From JBOGFI01 sp050743365 (lineage in GTDB: Bacteria; Actinomycetota; Acidimicrobiia; IMCC26256; JACDBD01): a stretch of DNA of 47,105 bases. Position 1 is the first letter of the stretch, and every line of letters starts with the position of its first letter. The stretch covers positions 1-47,105 of the forward strand of contig JBOGFI010000111.1 of the NCBI GenBank assembly GCA_050743365.1. The letters are read 5' to 3'. The notes beneath the pieces were generated by a model, which saw only the letters and a list, made by a program, of their open reading frames with translations, was not told the origin of the DNA and searched no databases. Positions 33,406 to 42,035 of the stretch are shown piece by piece. The translations under genes and the position numbers were made by a program.

Positions 33406-34071
33406 TCAAGCGACAGGAAAGGTCTCGGAGTCGAGGGCCCGGTCCTGGTTCTCGAACGTCGGGAACAGCTCGGTGGCGGGCTTGCCGAGGACGACGCCGA
33501 GCACGACCGCGTGCTGGGCCTCCACCGGGAGGATCGACGCGGTGGCTTGCAGGGCCTCGGCCGACTCGAGCGCACCCAGAGCGAAGAGGTGGGTCGCGGC
33601 GGCCGCGTTCTCGAGGCCGAAGGCGATCTCGACCACGTCGTTCTCGTCGGCCGCTCCCTCGAGCTGGTCGGCGACCTCTTCGAGGAGGCCGGGGTTGGCC
33701 CGGCCCGTCGCCGCGCTGCCGGCGGCGGCACCGAACGCGGCGCCGTGCTCCTGATGGTGCTCGGCGAACGCGCGGGCCGCGTCCGCGACCGCCGGGGTCG
33801 TGATCTTCCCGCTCGTCGCCGCGGCCTGGTAGGCCTCCACCAGGGCGAGCTCCACGCTCTCCGCGAAGGCGGTGATCTCGGGATCCCCCGACTGCTGGGC
33901 GGAGGCGGGGCGCGACCGGCGCGAGAGGGACAGCAATGACGGGCGGATCGCCACGGTCACGGCGCCGAGCCCCGCCCCCCGGACGAAGCGGCGGCGGGTG
34001 GGGCCCATCACGCGGTGGCGGTCGGCGACCGCTCGCAGCATGCTGCGGAGCTCCCGCTCGCCGATGTCCAC
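33406..34071 (-). CDS. Tat-exported ferritin-like protein (second)
   Basis: A 221-aa protein; GTG 34071 follows GAGGAGG by 5 nt, preferred over the ATG at 34140. A twin-arginine signal TRRRFVRGAGLGAVTVAI follows a 25-residue N-terminal extension; the mature helical domain has ESVELALVEAYQ, HHQEHGAAFG and VEAQHAVVLGVVLG, matching the ferritin-like fold of its paralogue. Role unknown; possibly metal storage or oxidative protection outside the membrane. Confidence 0.75.
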   Translation of the reverse strand: MDIGERELRSMLRAVADRHRVMGPTRRRFVRGAGLGAVTVAIRPSLLSLSRRSRPASAQQSGDPEITAFAESVELALVEAYQAAATSGKITTPAVADAARAFAEHHQEHGAAFGAAAGSAATGRANPGLLEEVADQLEGAADENDVVEIAFGLENAAAATHLFALGALESAEALQATASILPVEAQHAVVLGVVLGKPATELFPTFENQDRALDSETFPVA

Positions 34072-34159
34072 CTCTACCTCCTCGATCGCGAGCACGGTCA
34101 CGCTAAGGAGAGCGACTGATAGCGTCAACATCTGACACACGCGTCACAGAGGAGACGAA

Positions 34160-35044
34160 ATGCGAGTCGGTTTCGTCGGGCTCGGGGCCATGGGTTTGCC
34201 GATGACGCGTCACCTCGTCGAGGCGGGGCACGACGTGACGGTCGCGTCGCGCAGCCGCGGCCCGATCGAAGCCGCGGTCGCCGCCGGCGCGGTCGAGGGC
34301 GACGGGCCCGCCGGGGTCGCGGAGGCAAGCGAGGTCACGATCCTGTGCGTCCCGAACTCGCCCGAGGTCGCCGAGGTCGTCGACGCTGCCCTCCCGGCGC
34401 TGACCGACGGCAAGATCGTGGTCGACTGCTCGACCATCGACCCCGAGCTGGAGCGGGCGCAGCACGATCGCGTCGGCGCGGCCGGAGCGCGTTACCTCGA
34501 GGCGCCGCTGTCGGGCGGAACGGTCGGCGCCGAGAAGGGAACGCTCACGCTCATCGTCGGGGGCGTCGCCGGCGTGCTCGAGGCCGCTCGGCCCGCGCTT
34601 GACCCGTTCGCGGGGCTCATCGTCCACGTGGGGGGGCCGGGGATGGGCCAGGTGGTGAAGCTCTGCAACAACCTGATCTACGCCGCCCAGATGCTCGCCA
34701 CCGCCGAGGCCACGACGATGGCGGCGAAGGCGGGCGTGGACCTCCGGAAGCTCTCGGAGGTCGTGACGCATTCGACCGGCGACTGCACGGCGGTGCGCAC
34801 GCGGATCCCGTTCGACGGCGTGCTACCCGACAGCCCGGCGTCGAACGACTGGCAGCCCGGGTTCATGACCGACCTCATGGCCAAGGACCTCGACCTCGCG
34901 CTCGCGTACGCGGGCAGGGCGGGGACGCCGCTGTTCACCTCGGGCCTCGTGCGCCAGGTGCTCGGCGCGGCGAGCGAGGCCGGGTACGGACGCGAGGACT
35001 TCTCGGCGCTGGGCAAGGTGATCCGCGCACTCGCGAACGTGTGA
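34160..35044 (+). CDS. Beta-hydroxyacid dehydrogenase (3-hydroxyisobutyrate dehydrogenase-like)
   Basis: A 294-aa protein with ribosome site GAGGAG. RVGFVGLGAMGLPMTRHL is the NAD(P)-binding loop; EAPLSGGTVGAEKGTLTLIVGG holds the substrate motif and GQVVKLCNNLI includes the catalytic Lys (the K in VVKLCNN). The family oxidises 3-hydroxyacids such as 3-hydroxyisobutyrate or tartronate semialdehyde. The stop overlaps the kinase start (GTGA), so both act in one pathway. Confidence 0.87.
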   Translation: MRVGFVGLGAMGLPMTRHLVEAGHDVTVASRSRGPIEAAVAAGAVEGDGPAGVAEASEVTILCVPNSPEVAEVVDAALPALTDGKIVVDCSTIDPELERAQHDRVGAAGARYLEAPLSGGTVGAEKGTLTLIVGGVAGVLEAARPALDPFAGLIVHVGGPGMGQVVKLCNNLIYAAQMLATAEATTMAAKAGVDLRKLSEVVTHSTGDCTAVRTRIPFDGVLPDSPASNDWQPGFMTDLMAKDLDLALAYAGRAGTPLFTSGLVRQVLGAASEAGYGREDFSALGKVIRALANV

Positions 35045-36471
35045 TCCTCACCCTCGACCTGGGGACGAGCGCGACCAAGGCGGCGCTGTGGTCGGGTGAC
35101 GAGCTGGTCGCGCTGGGTCGGGGCCCGATCGAGACCGAACACCCGCAGCCAGGGTGGGCGGAGCAGGACCCTGTCGGCTGGTGGTCGTCGGTGGTGCAGG
35201 CGTGCGCTCGGGCGCGCGCGGCCGCGCCGGGCGAGTACGAGCGGGTCGAGGCGATCGGCTTCTCGGCGGCCCGGGAGACGTTCACGCTCGTCGACGGGTC
35301 GCTGGAGCCGCTACGCACGGGCATCGTGTGGTCGGACGGGCGGGCTCACGCCGAGGCCGAGGAGCTGGCCGAGCGCTGGGGTAGCCCCGAGCGGGCCCGG
35401 GCGCGTACCGGGGTGGTGCTCAATGCGGCCACGTGCGCGGCGAAGGTGACGTGGGTCGCGCGACACCAGCCCGAGGTCATGCGCCGGGCGCGCTGGATCC
35501 TGGCGCCCCGCGACCTGGTGGTCGCCCGGCTCACCGGGGAGGTGGTGACGGACCCGAGCCTGGCGTCGCGCACGGGCGCGTACGCCCTCGACGGGAGCTG
35601 GATGCCGGGGGCGACCGAGCTCGTGGGTGAGCGGCTGCCGCCGGTCCGCCCGTCGGTTTCGGTCGTGGGAGTGGTGCTCCGCGAGCCCGCCGGCGAGTTG
35701 GGGCTGCCTGATCGGACCGTCCCGGTGGTGCTCGGCGCCGGCGACCGCGCCTGCGAGGTGCTGGGCGCGGGCGCGAGCACGGCGGCGCCGATGGTCTCGT
35801 GGGGCACCACCACCAACGTGTCGGTGCCTCTGGCGGTCGACGCCGCCGCGCTCCCCACGATGGCGGCGGTGTCGTTCGGCGCCCTCGGGGGCTACGTGCT
35901 GGAGGCGGGCCTGTCGGCGAGCGGCGCCGCGCTGGCGTGGCTGGCGTCGCTCACCCGGCGTACCTACGAGGAGCTGCTCGAGGGCGCGGCGCATGTGCCA
36001 CCGGGGGTGGGTGGGCTCATCGCGCTGCCGTGGCTCCACGGGGCGCGGGCGCCGTGGTGGCGGCCGGAGGCCCGGGCCGCGTTCACCGGCCTCTCGGGCG
36101 CCCACGGGCCGGCCGAGCTGGCCCGCGCGGTCGTCGAGGCGGTCGCGCTCGACGTGGCCCGGTGCCTGGAGCTCGTCGCGCCCGAGGCGAGCGAGCTCGC
36201 GTTGGCGGGCGGCGGGGCCGAGAGCGCGTTGTGGCGGGAGGTGCTCGCCGCGGTGACTGCCCGCCCGCTGGCACGCCGGCGCCTCGACGAGGCGGCGTCG
36301 GTAGGGGCGCGCATCGTGGTGGGCGCCGCGCTCGGCAATCCCGTGGAGCTCGACACGGTGAACCCGGTGGTGGAGCGGATAGAGCCCGACGCGGGTCTCG
36401 AAGAGCGCTATCGGGGAGTGCGGGTGGCCTCGGACGCGGCCGCCGCCGCGGTGCTGGGCTCCGGAGGCTAG
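35041..36471 (+). CDS. FGGY carbohydrate kinase (xylulokinase-like)
   Basis: A 476-aa protein from GTG 35041. The N-terminal ATPase motif LTLDLGTSATKAALW (phosphate 1) and the second domain motif VVLGAGDRACEVLGAGAS (phosphate 2) identify the FGGY family; AGGGAESALWREVLAA fits the adenosine loop. It phosphorylates a sugar or polyol, xylulose-like by overall pattern. Pairing with the dehydrogenase suggests catabolism of a sugar acid. Confidence 0.85.
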   Translation: MILTLDLGTSATKAALWSGDELVALGRGPIETEHPQPGWAEQDPVGWWSSVVQACARARAAAPGEYERVEAIGFSAARETFTLVDGSLEPLRTGIVWSDGRAHAEAEELAERWGSPERARARTGVVLNAATCAAKVTWVARHQPEVMRRARWILAPRDLVVARLTGEVVTDPSLASRTGAYALDGSWMPGATELVGERLPPVRPSVSVVGVVLREPAGELGLPDRTVPVVLGAGDRACEVLGAGASTAAPMVSWGTTTNVSVPLAVDAAALPTMAAVSFGALGGYVLEAGLSASGAALAWLASLTRRTYEELLEGAAHVPPGVGGLIALPWLHGARAPWWRPEARAAFTGLSGAHGPAELARAVVEAVALDVARCLELVAPEASELALAGGGAESALWREVLAAVTARPLARRRLDEAASVGARIVVGAALGNPVELDTVNPVVERIEPDAGLEERYRGVRVASDAAAAAVLGSGG

Positions 36472-37220
36472 GCCACGTCGTCGACGACGAGTCGGAGTTG
36501 CCTAGCTCCGGGGGCGGGGCTCGAACCCGCAATCTCCGGATTAACAATCCGTTGCGCTACCTGTTGCGCCACCCCGGAATAGCTCTCCGACGATAGCAGC
36601 GCTCGAACCAAACCCATGATGGCCCTGAGGGTTCGCGCGCATGAGTACCCGACGTACACGCAGCCGTATTCGTGCTTGGTCTTGCGGATGCTTGAGTCGG
36701 CGACAGCCCTGTACGGCTTCCCGAACTGAGTACGGGGAACCCGCGTCGCTTCGGCCCAGAAATGTTCGGCGGCGTCGAGGTCAAGACCCTCGTGTAGGTA
36801 CACGCGAACGCGGAGCCTCGATTCGTCGATGTCGAAGAAGCATCGAAGCCACGCGCAGAAAAAGCGCACCATCGTCGGATCGGTGTTCGCGAAGCGGACG
36901 GAGTGGCCCGTCTTTGACCCCTCCCCTGCATAGAGGGCCGCACCTGCGGCGAGGAAGGCCTTCTCAGGCAGTCTGCCGATTTGGTCGGAGCCCCATTCGT
37001 TCATCTGCTTGATCTGGCGCAGCTTGCGCGTCTGCCAGGGGTGGTAACGGGCGTGGGGTCCGTAGCGCCGCTTCGATGGCGTGAAGGGGACGTCGCGTAC
37101 CCAGACCGCGACCGACGACTTCGAGACGCCGAGGGTCTCGGCGATGTCGGCGAGTGTGCGGCTCTGGGCGCGGAGACGGCGGGCCTTCTCCTGCTCGGCG
37201 ACCTTGCCCCGGTAACCCAT
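36468..37220 (-). CDS. LexA-boxed helix-turn-helix protein whose frame runs through tRNA-Asn
   Basis: A 250-aa frame from ATG 37220. An HTH lies at about 14-40 (RLRAQSRTLADIAETLGVSK), then a conserved domain ALYAGEGSKTGHSVRFANTDPTMVRFFCAWLRCFF...VYLHEGLDLDAAEHFW, a family I recognise from many actinobacterial genomes without a defined role (nuclease-like by appearance). After LLSSES the frame enters tRNA-Asn at 36578 and continues to a TAG at 36468-36470, so the last 36 or so residues are the translation of the tRNA and its flank. The authentic C-terminus is probably near SSESY. Confidence 0.75.
   Translation of the reverse strand: MGYRGKVAEQEKARRLRAQSRTLADIAETLGVSKSSVAVWVRDVPFTPSKRRYGPHARYHPWQTRKLRQIKQMNEWGSDQIGRLPEKAFLAAGAALYAGEGSKTGHSVRFANTDPTMVRFFCAWLRCFFDIDESRLRVRVYLHEGLDLDAAEHFWAEATRVPRTQFGKPYRAVADSSIRKTKHEYGCVYVGYSCARTLRAIMGLVRALLSSESYSGVAQQVAQRIVNPEIAGSSPAPGARQLRLVVDDVA
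36506..36578 (-). tRNA. tRNA-Asn (anticodon GTT)
   Basis: On the minus strand the acceptor arm TCCGGGG pairs with CCCCGGA, the anticodon loop reads TTGTTAA on a CGGAT/ATCCG-type stem, and the T arm holds GGTTCGAGCCC. CCA is not encoded. It lies inside the 3' end of the HTH gene's reading frame. Confidence 0.95.
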
Positions 37221-37235
37221 GGTGAGACGAGTTAA

Positions 37236-37251
37236 TCGAACGTATGTTCGA
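37236..37251. promoter_or_regulatory. Perfect LexA (SOS) box
   Basis: TCGAACGTATGTTCGA is a full match to TCGAAC-N4-GTTCGA. It sits 15 nt before the ATG of the minus-strand HTH gene and 46 nt before the plus-strand small protein gene, so LexA should control the former and perhaps both. Confidence 0.85.
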
Positions 37252-37297
37252 TTGTCAAGAGTAGTGTGGCAGCGGGTCCGCGGGGTATGACTGCCGA

Positions 37298-37525
37298 ATG
37301 CGAACACGAATCGCCCTCATCACCGGCTTCGCCGTCGGGTACTACTTCGGCGCCAAAGCGGGACGCCAGCGCTACGAGCAGATCCAGCGCTGGTTGAGCG
37401 ACGTCCGGCAGAGCAAGCCGTACGAGAAGGCGCAGGCGGCGGTCGAGCTCGGCGTCGAGCGGGTCCGCCAGCAGGCCGAGCCTCTCGTCGGCAGCAGCAG
37501 CTCCCCCGACGGCCCCGGCGCGTAG
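37298..37525 (+). CDS. Small membrane-associated protein (YtxH-like)
   Basis: A 75-aa protein. The N-terminus IALITGFAVGYYFGAKAGRQRYEQIQRW is a short hydrophobic segment with the GxxxGYYFGxKAGRxRYEQI pattern of YtxH-like proteins, followed by an amphipathic helix (AQAAVELGVERVRQQAEPLV). Role unknown; probably membrane or envelope stress related. Divergent from the HTH gene. Confidence 0.7.
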   Translation: MRTRIALITGFAVGYYFGAKAGRQRYEQIQRWLSDVRQSKPYEKAQAAVELGVERVRQQAEPLVGSSSSPDGPGA

Positions 37526-37552
37526 ACCGTCAGCTCGGCGTTCGGTTGTCTC

Positions 37553-38884
37553 TCAGCGCGCCGGCTTGATGTTCTGGTTGCCCCGAAAGACGTTCTGGGG
37601 GTCCCATTCGGCCTTGATGGCCGTCAGCCGGTCGTACTTCGCGTCACCGAACGCGGCCCGCACCCGGTCCTCGCCCTCGTCACCGATGAAGTTGAGGTAG
37701 ATGCCACCGGTGGCGTAGCGCGCGATGTCCCGTCGGAACCCGCGCGCCCAGGCGATGTTCTCCTCGGTGTCGGCCGGGTCCTCCCACAGGGCGAAGGGGT
37801 GGGTGATCCACGGCACCGACCGCTGCGTCAGTGGAGTGGCGTCCTCCCCGACCTGCGCGACCGCCCCGCCCCACGGCAGCAGGATCTGCTGGGCGTGCGG
37901 CGACTTCCGCTCGAACCCGTACTTCATGAAGACCTCGAGGGCGTCGTTCGGGAACTCCTCGTGGTAGTCGGCGCTCCAGTAGTTGTGCAGGCCCGGGGGG
38001 TCGTCGATCATGCACTGGAACTCGGCGTACGGCATCGGACCGACCAGATCGACCTCGGGCCTGAGGTCGCGGTACGGCTTGGCCGCGTCCTCGCCGTCGT
38101 CCACGCTTCCCGCCCACAGCATGGCGACGGCCACCAGCGTCGTGCCTTGCAGATGCTCGGGGATGAACTCCTCGGGCGGGCCGGTGAGGAACACCAGGCC
38201 GGAGCCGAACTCGTCGGGCGCGTCGTACGCGAGGTCGCGGTAGAGGCGGCAGACCTCTCTCCCCGTGTCGCCCGGCCACGCCATGAGGCCCGCGTACACG
38301 GTGGGACCGACCGGGTGGAGCTGGAACTCGAAGGCGGTGGCGACACCGAAGTTGCCCCCGCCCCCGTGGAGGGCCCAGAACAGCTCGGGGTGCTCCGTCT
38401 CGCTGGCGGTCACCTCGCGGCCGTCGGCCGTGACGAGATCGACCGAGACGAGGTTGTCGCACGTGAGCCCGTACTTGCGTTCGAGCCATCCCGAGCCGCC
38501 ACCGAGCGTCAGGCCGGCCACGCCCGTGGTCGACACCCGCCCCCCCGTGGTCGCCAGCCCGTGTTCCTGGGTCGCGCTGTCGAACTCACTCCAGGTCACG
38601 CCCGCTCCCACCTGTACCCGTCGGGCGGCGGGATCGACGGAGATGTCCTTCATCGGACGCACGTCGACGACGAGGCCGTCGTCGTTGAGCGACATGCCTC
38701 CCACGGAATGACCCCCCGCCCGGACGGCAACGTCGTAGCCCTGCTCGCGAGCGTGCTCCAGCGCCTGGACCACATCGGCGGCAGTGCCGCACTGCGCGAT
38801 CACCGCGGGCCGCTTGTCGATCATCGCATTGAAGACCGTGCGCGCCTCGTCGTAGCCCACATCGCCATTCCGGATCAGTTCCAT
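37553..38884 (-). CDS. FAD-binding oxidoreductase of the berberine bridge enzyme family
   Basis: A 443-aa protein. FAD-binding PCMH domain: VAVRAGGHSVGG with H59 for covalent attachment through histidine, VQVGAGVTWSEFD, and TTGVAGLTLGGGSGWL, where the cysteine of bicovalent enzymes is missing, so attachment is probably by His only. The C-terminal berberine domain ends AEWDPQNVFRGNQNIKP (the usual DPxNxFRxNQNI). It oxidises an alcohol, sugar or alkaloid-like substrate. Confidence 0.9.
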   Translation of the reverse strand: MELIRNGDVGYDEARTVFNAMIDKRPAVIAQCGTAADVVQALEHAREQGYDVAVRAGGHSVGGMSLNDDGLVVDVRPMKDISVDPAARRVQVGAGVTWSEFDSATQEHGLATTGGRVSTTGVAGLTLGGGSGWLERKYGLTCDNLVSVDLVTADGREVTASETEHPELFWALHGGGGNFGVATAFEFQLHPVGPTVYAGLMAWPGDTGREVCRLYRDLAYDAPDEFGSGLVFLTGPPEEFIPEHLQGTTLVAVAMLWAGSVDDGEDAAKPYRDLRPEVDLVGPMPYAEFQCMIDDPPGLHNYWSADYHEEFPNDALEVFMKYGFERKSPHAQQILLPWGGAVAQVGEDATPLTQRSVPWITHPFALWEDPADTEENIAWARGFRRDIARYATGGIYLNFIGDEGEDRVRAAFGDAKYDRLTAIKAEWDPQNVFRGNQNIKPAR

Positions 38885-38940
38885 GCCGCCCCCTTCACCG
38901 TCGTAGCCGGGGAGGAGCGTAGTGTGCGTACGCTGACGGC

Positions 38941-39978
38941 ATGAGCGACGCGACCGCTCACCGGCTCCCGCCCGTGCTGCTCCAGATGGTGTTCGGGTTC
39001 TTTCCCGCCCAGGTGCTGTACGTGGCTGCCCGCCTTCGCATCCCCGACCTGGTAGCCGACGGAGCCAAGAGCAGCGAGGAGCTGGCCGAGGCCACCGGAA
39101 CCCACGCCGCGTCGCTGTACCGGCTGCTGCGGGCCCTGGCCTACCTCGGCATCCTCCAGGAGGCCGAGCCCGGGCGCTTCGGGCTCACCGAGCTCGGCAC
39201 ACCGCTCCGCAGCGACGCGACCGACTCCGTGTGGGCGACCACGCTCCTCTTCTGCGGGGAGGGGGGATGGCGGTCCTGGGGAGACCTCCTCTCGAGTGTG
39301 CGGACGGGGGCGACCGCCTTCGACGAGAGCTCCGGAACGGACCCCTTCGCTCGTTTCGCCGGAGACCCGGAGGCCTCCGCGACCTTCAACCAGGCGATGT
39401 CGGAGGGCACAGGACGCGACGCTCCCGGCATCATCGCTTCCTACGACTTCGGCCAGTTCCAAACCCTGGTCGACATGGGTGGGGGCGACGGCACCCTCAT
39501 CGCCGCCATCCTCGGCGCGACTCCCGGTCTCCAGGGCGTCCTCTTCGACACCGCGCCCGGCCTGGCCCACGCGACCAAGCGCCTCGAGGCGGCGGGAGTC
39601 GGCGATCGCTGTGAGCTGGTGGAGGGCGACTTCTTCGAGTCGGTCCCCGCCGGCGCCGACGCCTACATCATGAAGAGCGTGATCCACGACTGGGACGACG
39701 AGCGGTGCGTGACGATCCTCGCGAACTGCCGCCGGGCCATGGCCGATGGCGCCAAGGTGCTCGTCGTCGAACCCGTGCTCCCGCCGAAGGTGGAGCCCTC
39801 CTTCACCCGCCTGGGCGTGATCATGAGCGACCTGAACATGCTCCTGAACACGGGCGGGCGAGAGCGCACCGAAGCCGAGTTCGCGTCGCTTCTCCGCCCT
39901 GCCCGCCTGGAGCTCACCGCGGTCGTCCCGATCCCGCCGCCGTCGGTCTACAGCGTCATCGAAGCGGTCGCTACCTGA
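38941..39978 (+). CDS. SAM-dependent O-methyltransferase (dimerising, plant OMT-like)
   Basis: A 345-aa protein. A winged-helix dimerisation domain (about 20-100, SLYRLLRALAYLGILQE) precedes the methyltransferase domain with LVDMGGGDGTLIAAIL (motif I) and KSVIHDWDDERCVTILANCRRAM (the catalytic HDW motif). It methylates a hydroxyl of an unknown small molecule, for example a pigment or quinone. Divergent from the FAD oxidoreductase with 56 nt between them, which may link them functionally. Confidence 0.88.
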   Translation: MSDATAHRLPPVLLQMVFGFFPAQVLYVAARLRIPDLVADGAKSSEELAEATGTHAASLYRLLRALAYLGILQEAEPGRFGLTELGTPLRSDATDSVWATTLLFCGEGGWRSWGDLLSSVRTGATAFDESSGTDPFARFAGDPEASATFNQAMSEGTGRDAPGIIASYDFGQFQTLVDMGGGDGTLIAAILGATPGLQGVLFDTAPGLAHATKRLEAAGVGDRCELVEGDFFESVPAGADAYIMKSVIHDWDDERCVTILANCRRAMADGAKVLVVEPVLPPKVEPSFTRLGVIMSDLNMLLNTGGRERTEAEFASLLRPARLELTAVVPIPPPSVYSVIEAVAT

Positions 39979-39998
39979 CGGGCTTCGGTCACACTGAG

Positions 39999-40652
39999 AT
40001 GACGAGCGGCGCCGACCAAGGGAACGCCCAGCTCCCTGCGCAGGTCGATGCACTCGAGCGCATGCTCCTTCAGAGCCCCATCGCGGTGGCGATACTCGAA
40101 CGAGCCCCGACGCTGGGCCTACCGGATTGGTACCTCGGCGCCGGCTCTGTCGCGCAGACCGTCTGGAACTGCCTCCACGGTTTCGACCCGGGGACCGGCA
40201 TCAAGGACTACGACCTTGTGTACTTCGATGCCACCGACCTCACCGCGGACGGCGAGGACGAACGGGCGCAGGAGGCCGGCCGCCTCTTCGGCGATCTCGG
40301 GGCGAAGATCGACCTGACCAACGAGGCCCGGGTACACCTCTGGTACGAGGGTCGCTTCGGCTTCGCCATCCCGCCGTATCGGTCAGCGGAGCACGCCGTC
40401 AGCACCTGGCCGACGACAGCCGCGAGCGTCGGCGTCCGGTACGAAGGCGGCTCGTTCATCGTGTGCGCCCCGTTCGGCTTGCATGATCTCTTCGCCATGG
40501 TCGTCAGGCCGAACAAGACCCTCATCGAAGAGGCGGTGTACGTGTCGAAGGCTGAGCGCTGGAGCCGGCAGTGGCCCCGCCTCGCCGTCGTGCCGTGGGA
40601 CGAACCCTCGGGCCATTCCGTCAGGAGCGAATGGCGCCGGCCCGAACTGTAG
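39999..40652 (+). CDS. Nucleotidyltransferase-like protein (NTP_transf_6/DUF925)
   Basis: A 217-aa protein from ATG 39999. WYLGAGSVAQTVWNCLHGFDPGTGIKDYDLVYFDATDL carries the GxGSVxQTxWN and DYDLxYFD motifs that define the family; the two Asp are metal ligands. Substrate and product are unknown. It starts 20 nt after the methyltransferase stop and may be co-transcribed with it. Confidence 0.87.
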   Translation: MTSGADQGNAQLPAQVDALERMLLQSPIAVAILERAPTLGLPDWYLGAGSVAQTVWNCLHGFDPGTGIKDYDLVYFDATDLTADGEDERAQEAGRLFGDLGAKIDLTNEARVHLWYEGRFGFAIPPYRSAEHAVSTWPTTAASVGVRYEGGSFIVCAPFGLHDLFAMVVRPNKTLIEEAVYVSKAERWSRQWPRLAVVPWDEPSGHSVRSEWRRPEL

Positions 40653-40710
40653 GTTGGCGCCGTGGCGGCGGCCGCAGCGAGCGCTTTTGTGGCAACGACG
40701 CCGGAGCCTC

Positions 40711-42024
40711 TCAGAGGACCGGCGACCGGCCGCCGCTGGCTCGATCGGCCGCGGCTCGCAGGCCCTCACGGAATGCGGGGTGGGCGATCGCTGCCAGCGC
40801 TTCCCCCCGTTGGTGCACCGTCCTGCCCAGCAGCTCGGCGGCGCCGTACTCGGTGACGATCACGTCGACCTGGTGACGGGGCGTCGTGATCACGGTGCCC
40901 GCCTCGAACCAGGGCACGATCCGCGACTTCAACTCGTCGCCTAGGGTGACGGTGGAGGGCAGGCAGAGCAACGACCGAGCCTCGATCGACAAGGCAGGCC
41001 CCGACACGAAGTCCTCGTGGCCGCCGATCCCGGAGTACTGCGCGCCTGCGATCGTGTCGGCCACCACCTGACCTTGGATGTCGACAGCCAGCGCGGCGTT
41101 GATCGTGACCGCCATGCGGTTGCGTCCGATCGCCTCGGGCGAGTTCACGAGGTCGACGGGTAGGAACGCCACGTCGGTGTTCCCGTCGAGCCAGTCGTAC
41201 AGCTCTCGGCTTCCGGTTGCGAACGTGGCCACCGACACCCCGTCGTACTGGCCCTTGCGGTTGGTGATCTTGCCGGCCTCGTGCAGCCGCATGAGGCCGG
41301 TGGTGAACATCTCGGAATGGATGCCGTAGTCGCCACCACCGCCCTCGGCGAGCAGGGCGGCCACCGTGGACGGCACCGCGCCGATGCCGGTCTGGAGGGT
41401 TGCGCCGTCGGGCACGAACGCGCGCACGTGCTCGGCGATGGCCCGTTCGGCATTGCTGGGCAACGGGTCCTCGATCGTGAACGGCTCGCGGGCGCTCTCG
41501 ACGATGAGGTCGACCTCGTCGACGTGGAGGGCGTGGCGGTGCTCCGGCAGCAGCCCGACTGTCCGTGGGTAGCGATCGCTCACCTCGGCGATGAGCAGTC
41601 GCTCGGGGTCCGCCCCTGCCTCGTGCAGCTGGCCGACAGTAGCGCCGGCGTGCAGGGACAGGCTGCACCACCCGTCCGGGTCGGGTGGGGACGCGGTGGT
41701 GCACATCACCCGCGGAGGCGCGGCCTCCAGGAGCGGAGTGAAGCGACGGAAGTCGGCGGGGGCGAAGCCGATGTTGGCGCCACTGTCGCGAAGCAGGCGC
41801 TCGAGCGGCCCGAAGAACCCACTCAGGTAATGCACGTTCGCATGCGAGAAAAGATCGGACAGCACGGTCAACAGCGCGCCGTAGATGCGCAGGTCCTCCC
41901 AGTCGGTGCGCCGACCCAGCGACTCGAGGAGCTCAGGCGGCTGGCCGGGCCCGAGCGGGATGCCGACGGTGTCGACCGGGCGCACGTGCGCCGCTGCATC
42001 GTCGGGGGCCACGACCTTCGCCAC
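40711..42024 (-). CDS. Acetyl-CoA hydrolase/CoA-transferase family protein
   Basis: A 437-aa protein from GTG 42024. The family features include VMCTTASPPDPDGWCSLSL, LQTGIGAVPSTVAALL and GIHSEMF with the glutamate E238 that forms the CoA-thioester intermediate, then the C-terminal domain with GGHEDFVSGPALSIEA and VDVIVTEYGAAELLG. It moves CoA between carboxylic acids or hydrolyses acyl-CoA. It lies 11 nt downstream of the acyl-CoA dehydrogenase. Confidence 0.9.
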   Translation of the reverse strand: MAKVVAPDDAAAHVRPVDTVGIPLGPGQPPELLESLGRRTDWEDLRIYGALLTVLSDLFSHANVHYLSGFFGPLERLLRDSGANIGFAPADFRRFTPLLEAAPPRVMCTTASPPDPDGWCSLSLHAGATVGQLHEAGADPERLLIAEVSDRYPRTVGLLPEHRHALHVDEVDLIVESAREPFTIEDPLPSNAERAIAEHVRAFVPDGATLQTGIGAVPSTVAALLAEGGGGDYGIHSEMFTTGLMRLHEAGKITNRKGQYDGVSVATFATGSRELYDWLDGNTDVAFLPVDLVNSPEAIGRNRMAVTINAALAVDIQGQVVADTIAGAQYSGIGGHEDFVSGPALSIEARSLLCLPSTVTLGDELKSRIVPWFEAGTVITTPRHQVDVIVTEYGAAELLGRTVHQRGEALAAIAHPAFREGLRAAADRASGGRSPVL

Positions 42025-42035
42025 CGCGGCCCTGT

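Noticed and set aside
36476..36489. CGTCGTCGACGACG palindrome as terminator
   Set aside because: It has no loop and no T tract; GTCGAC-rich sequence is common in this genome.
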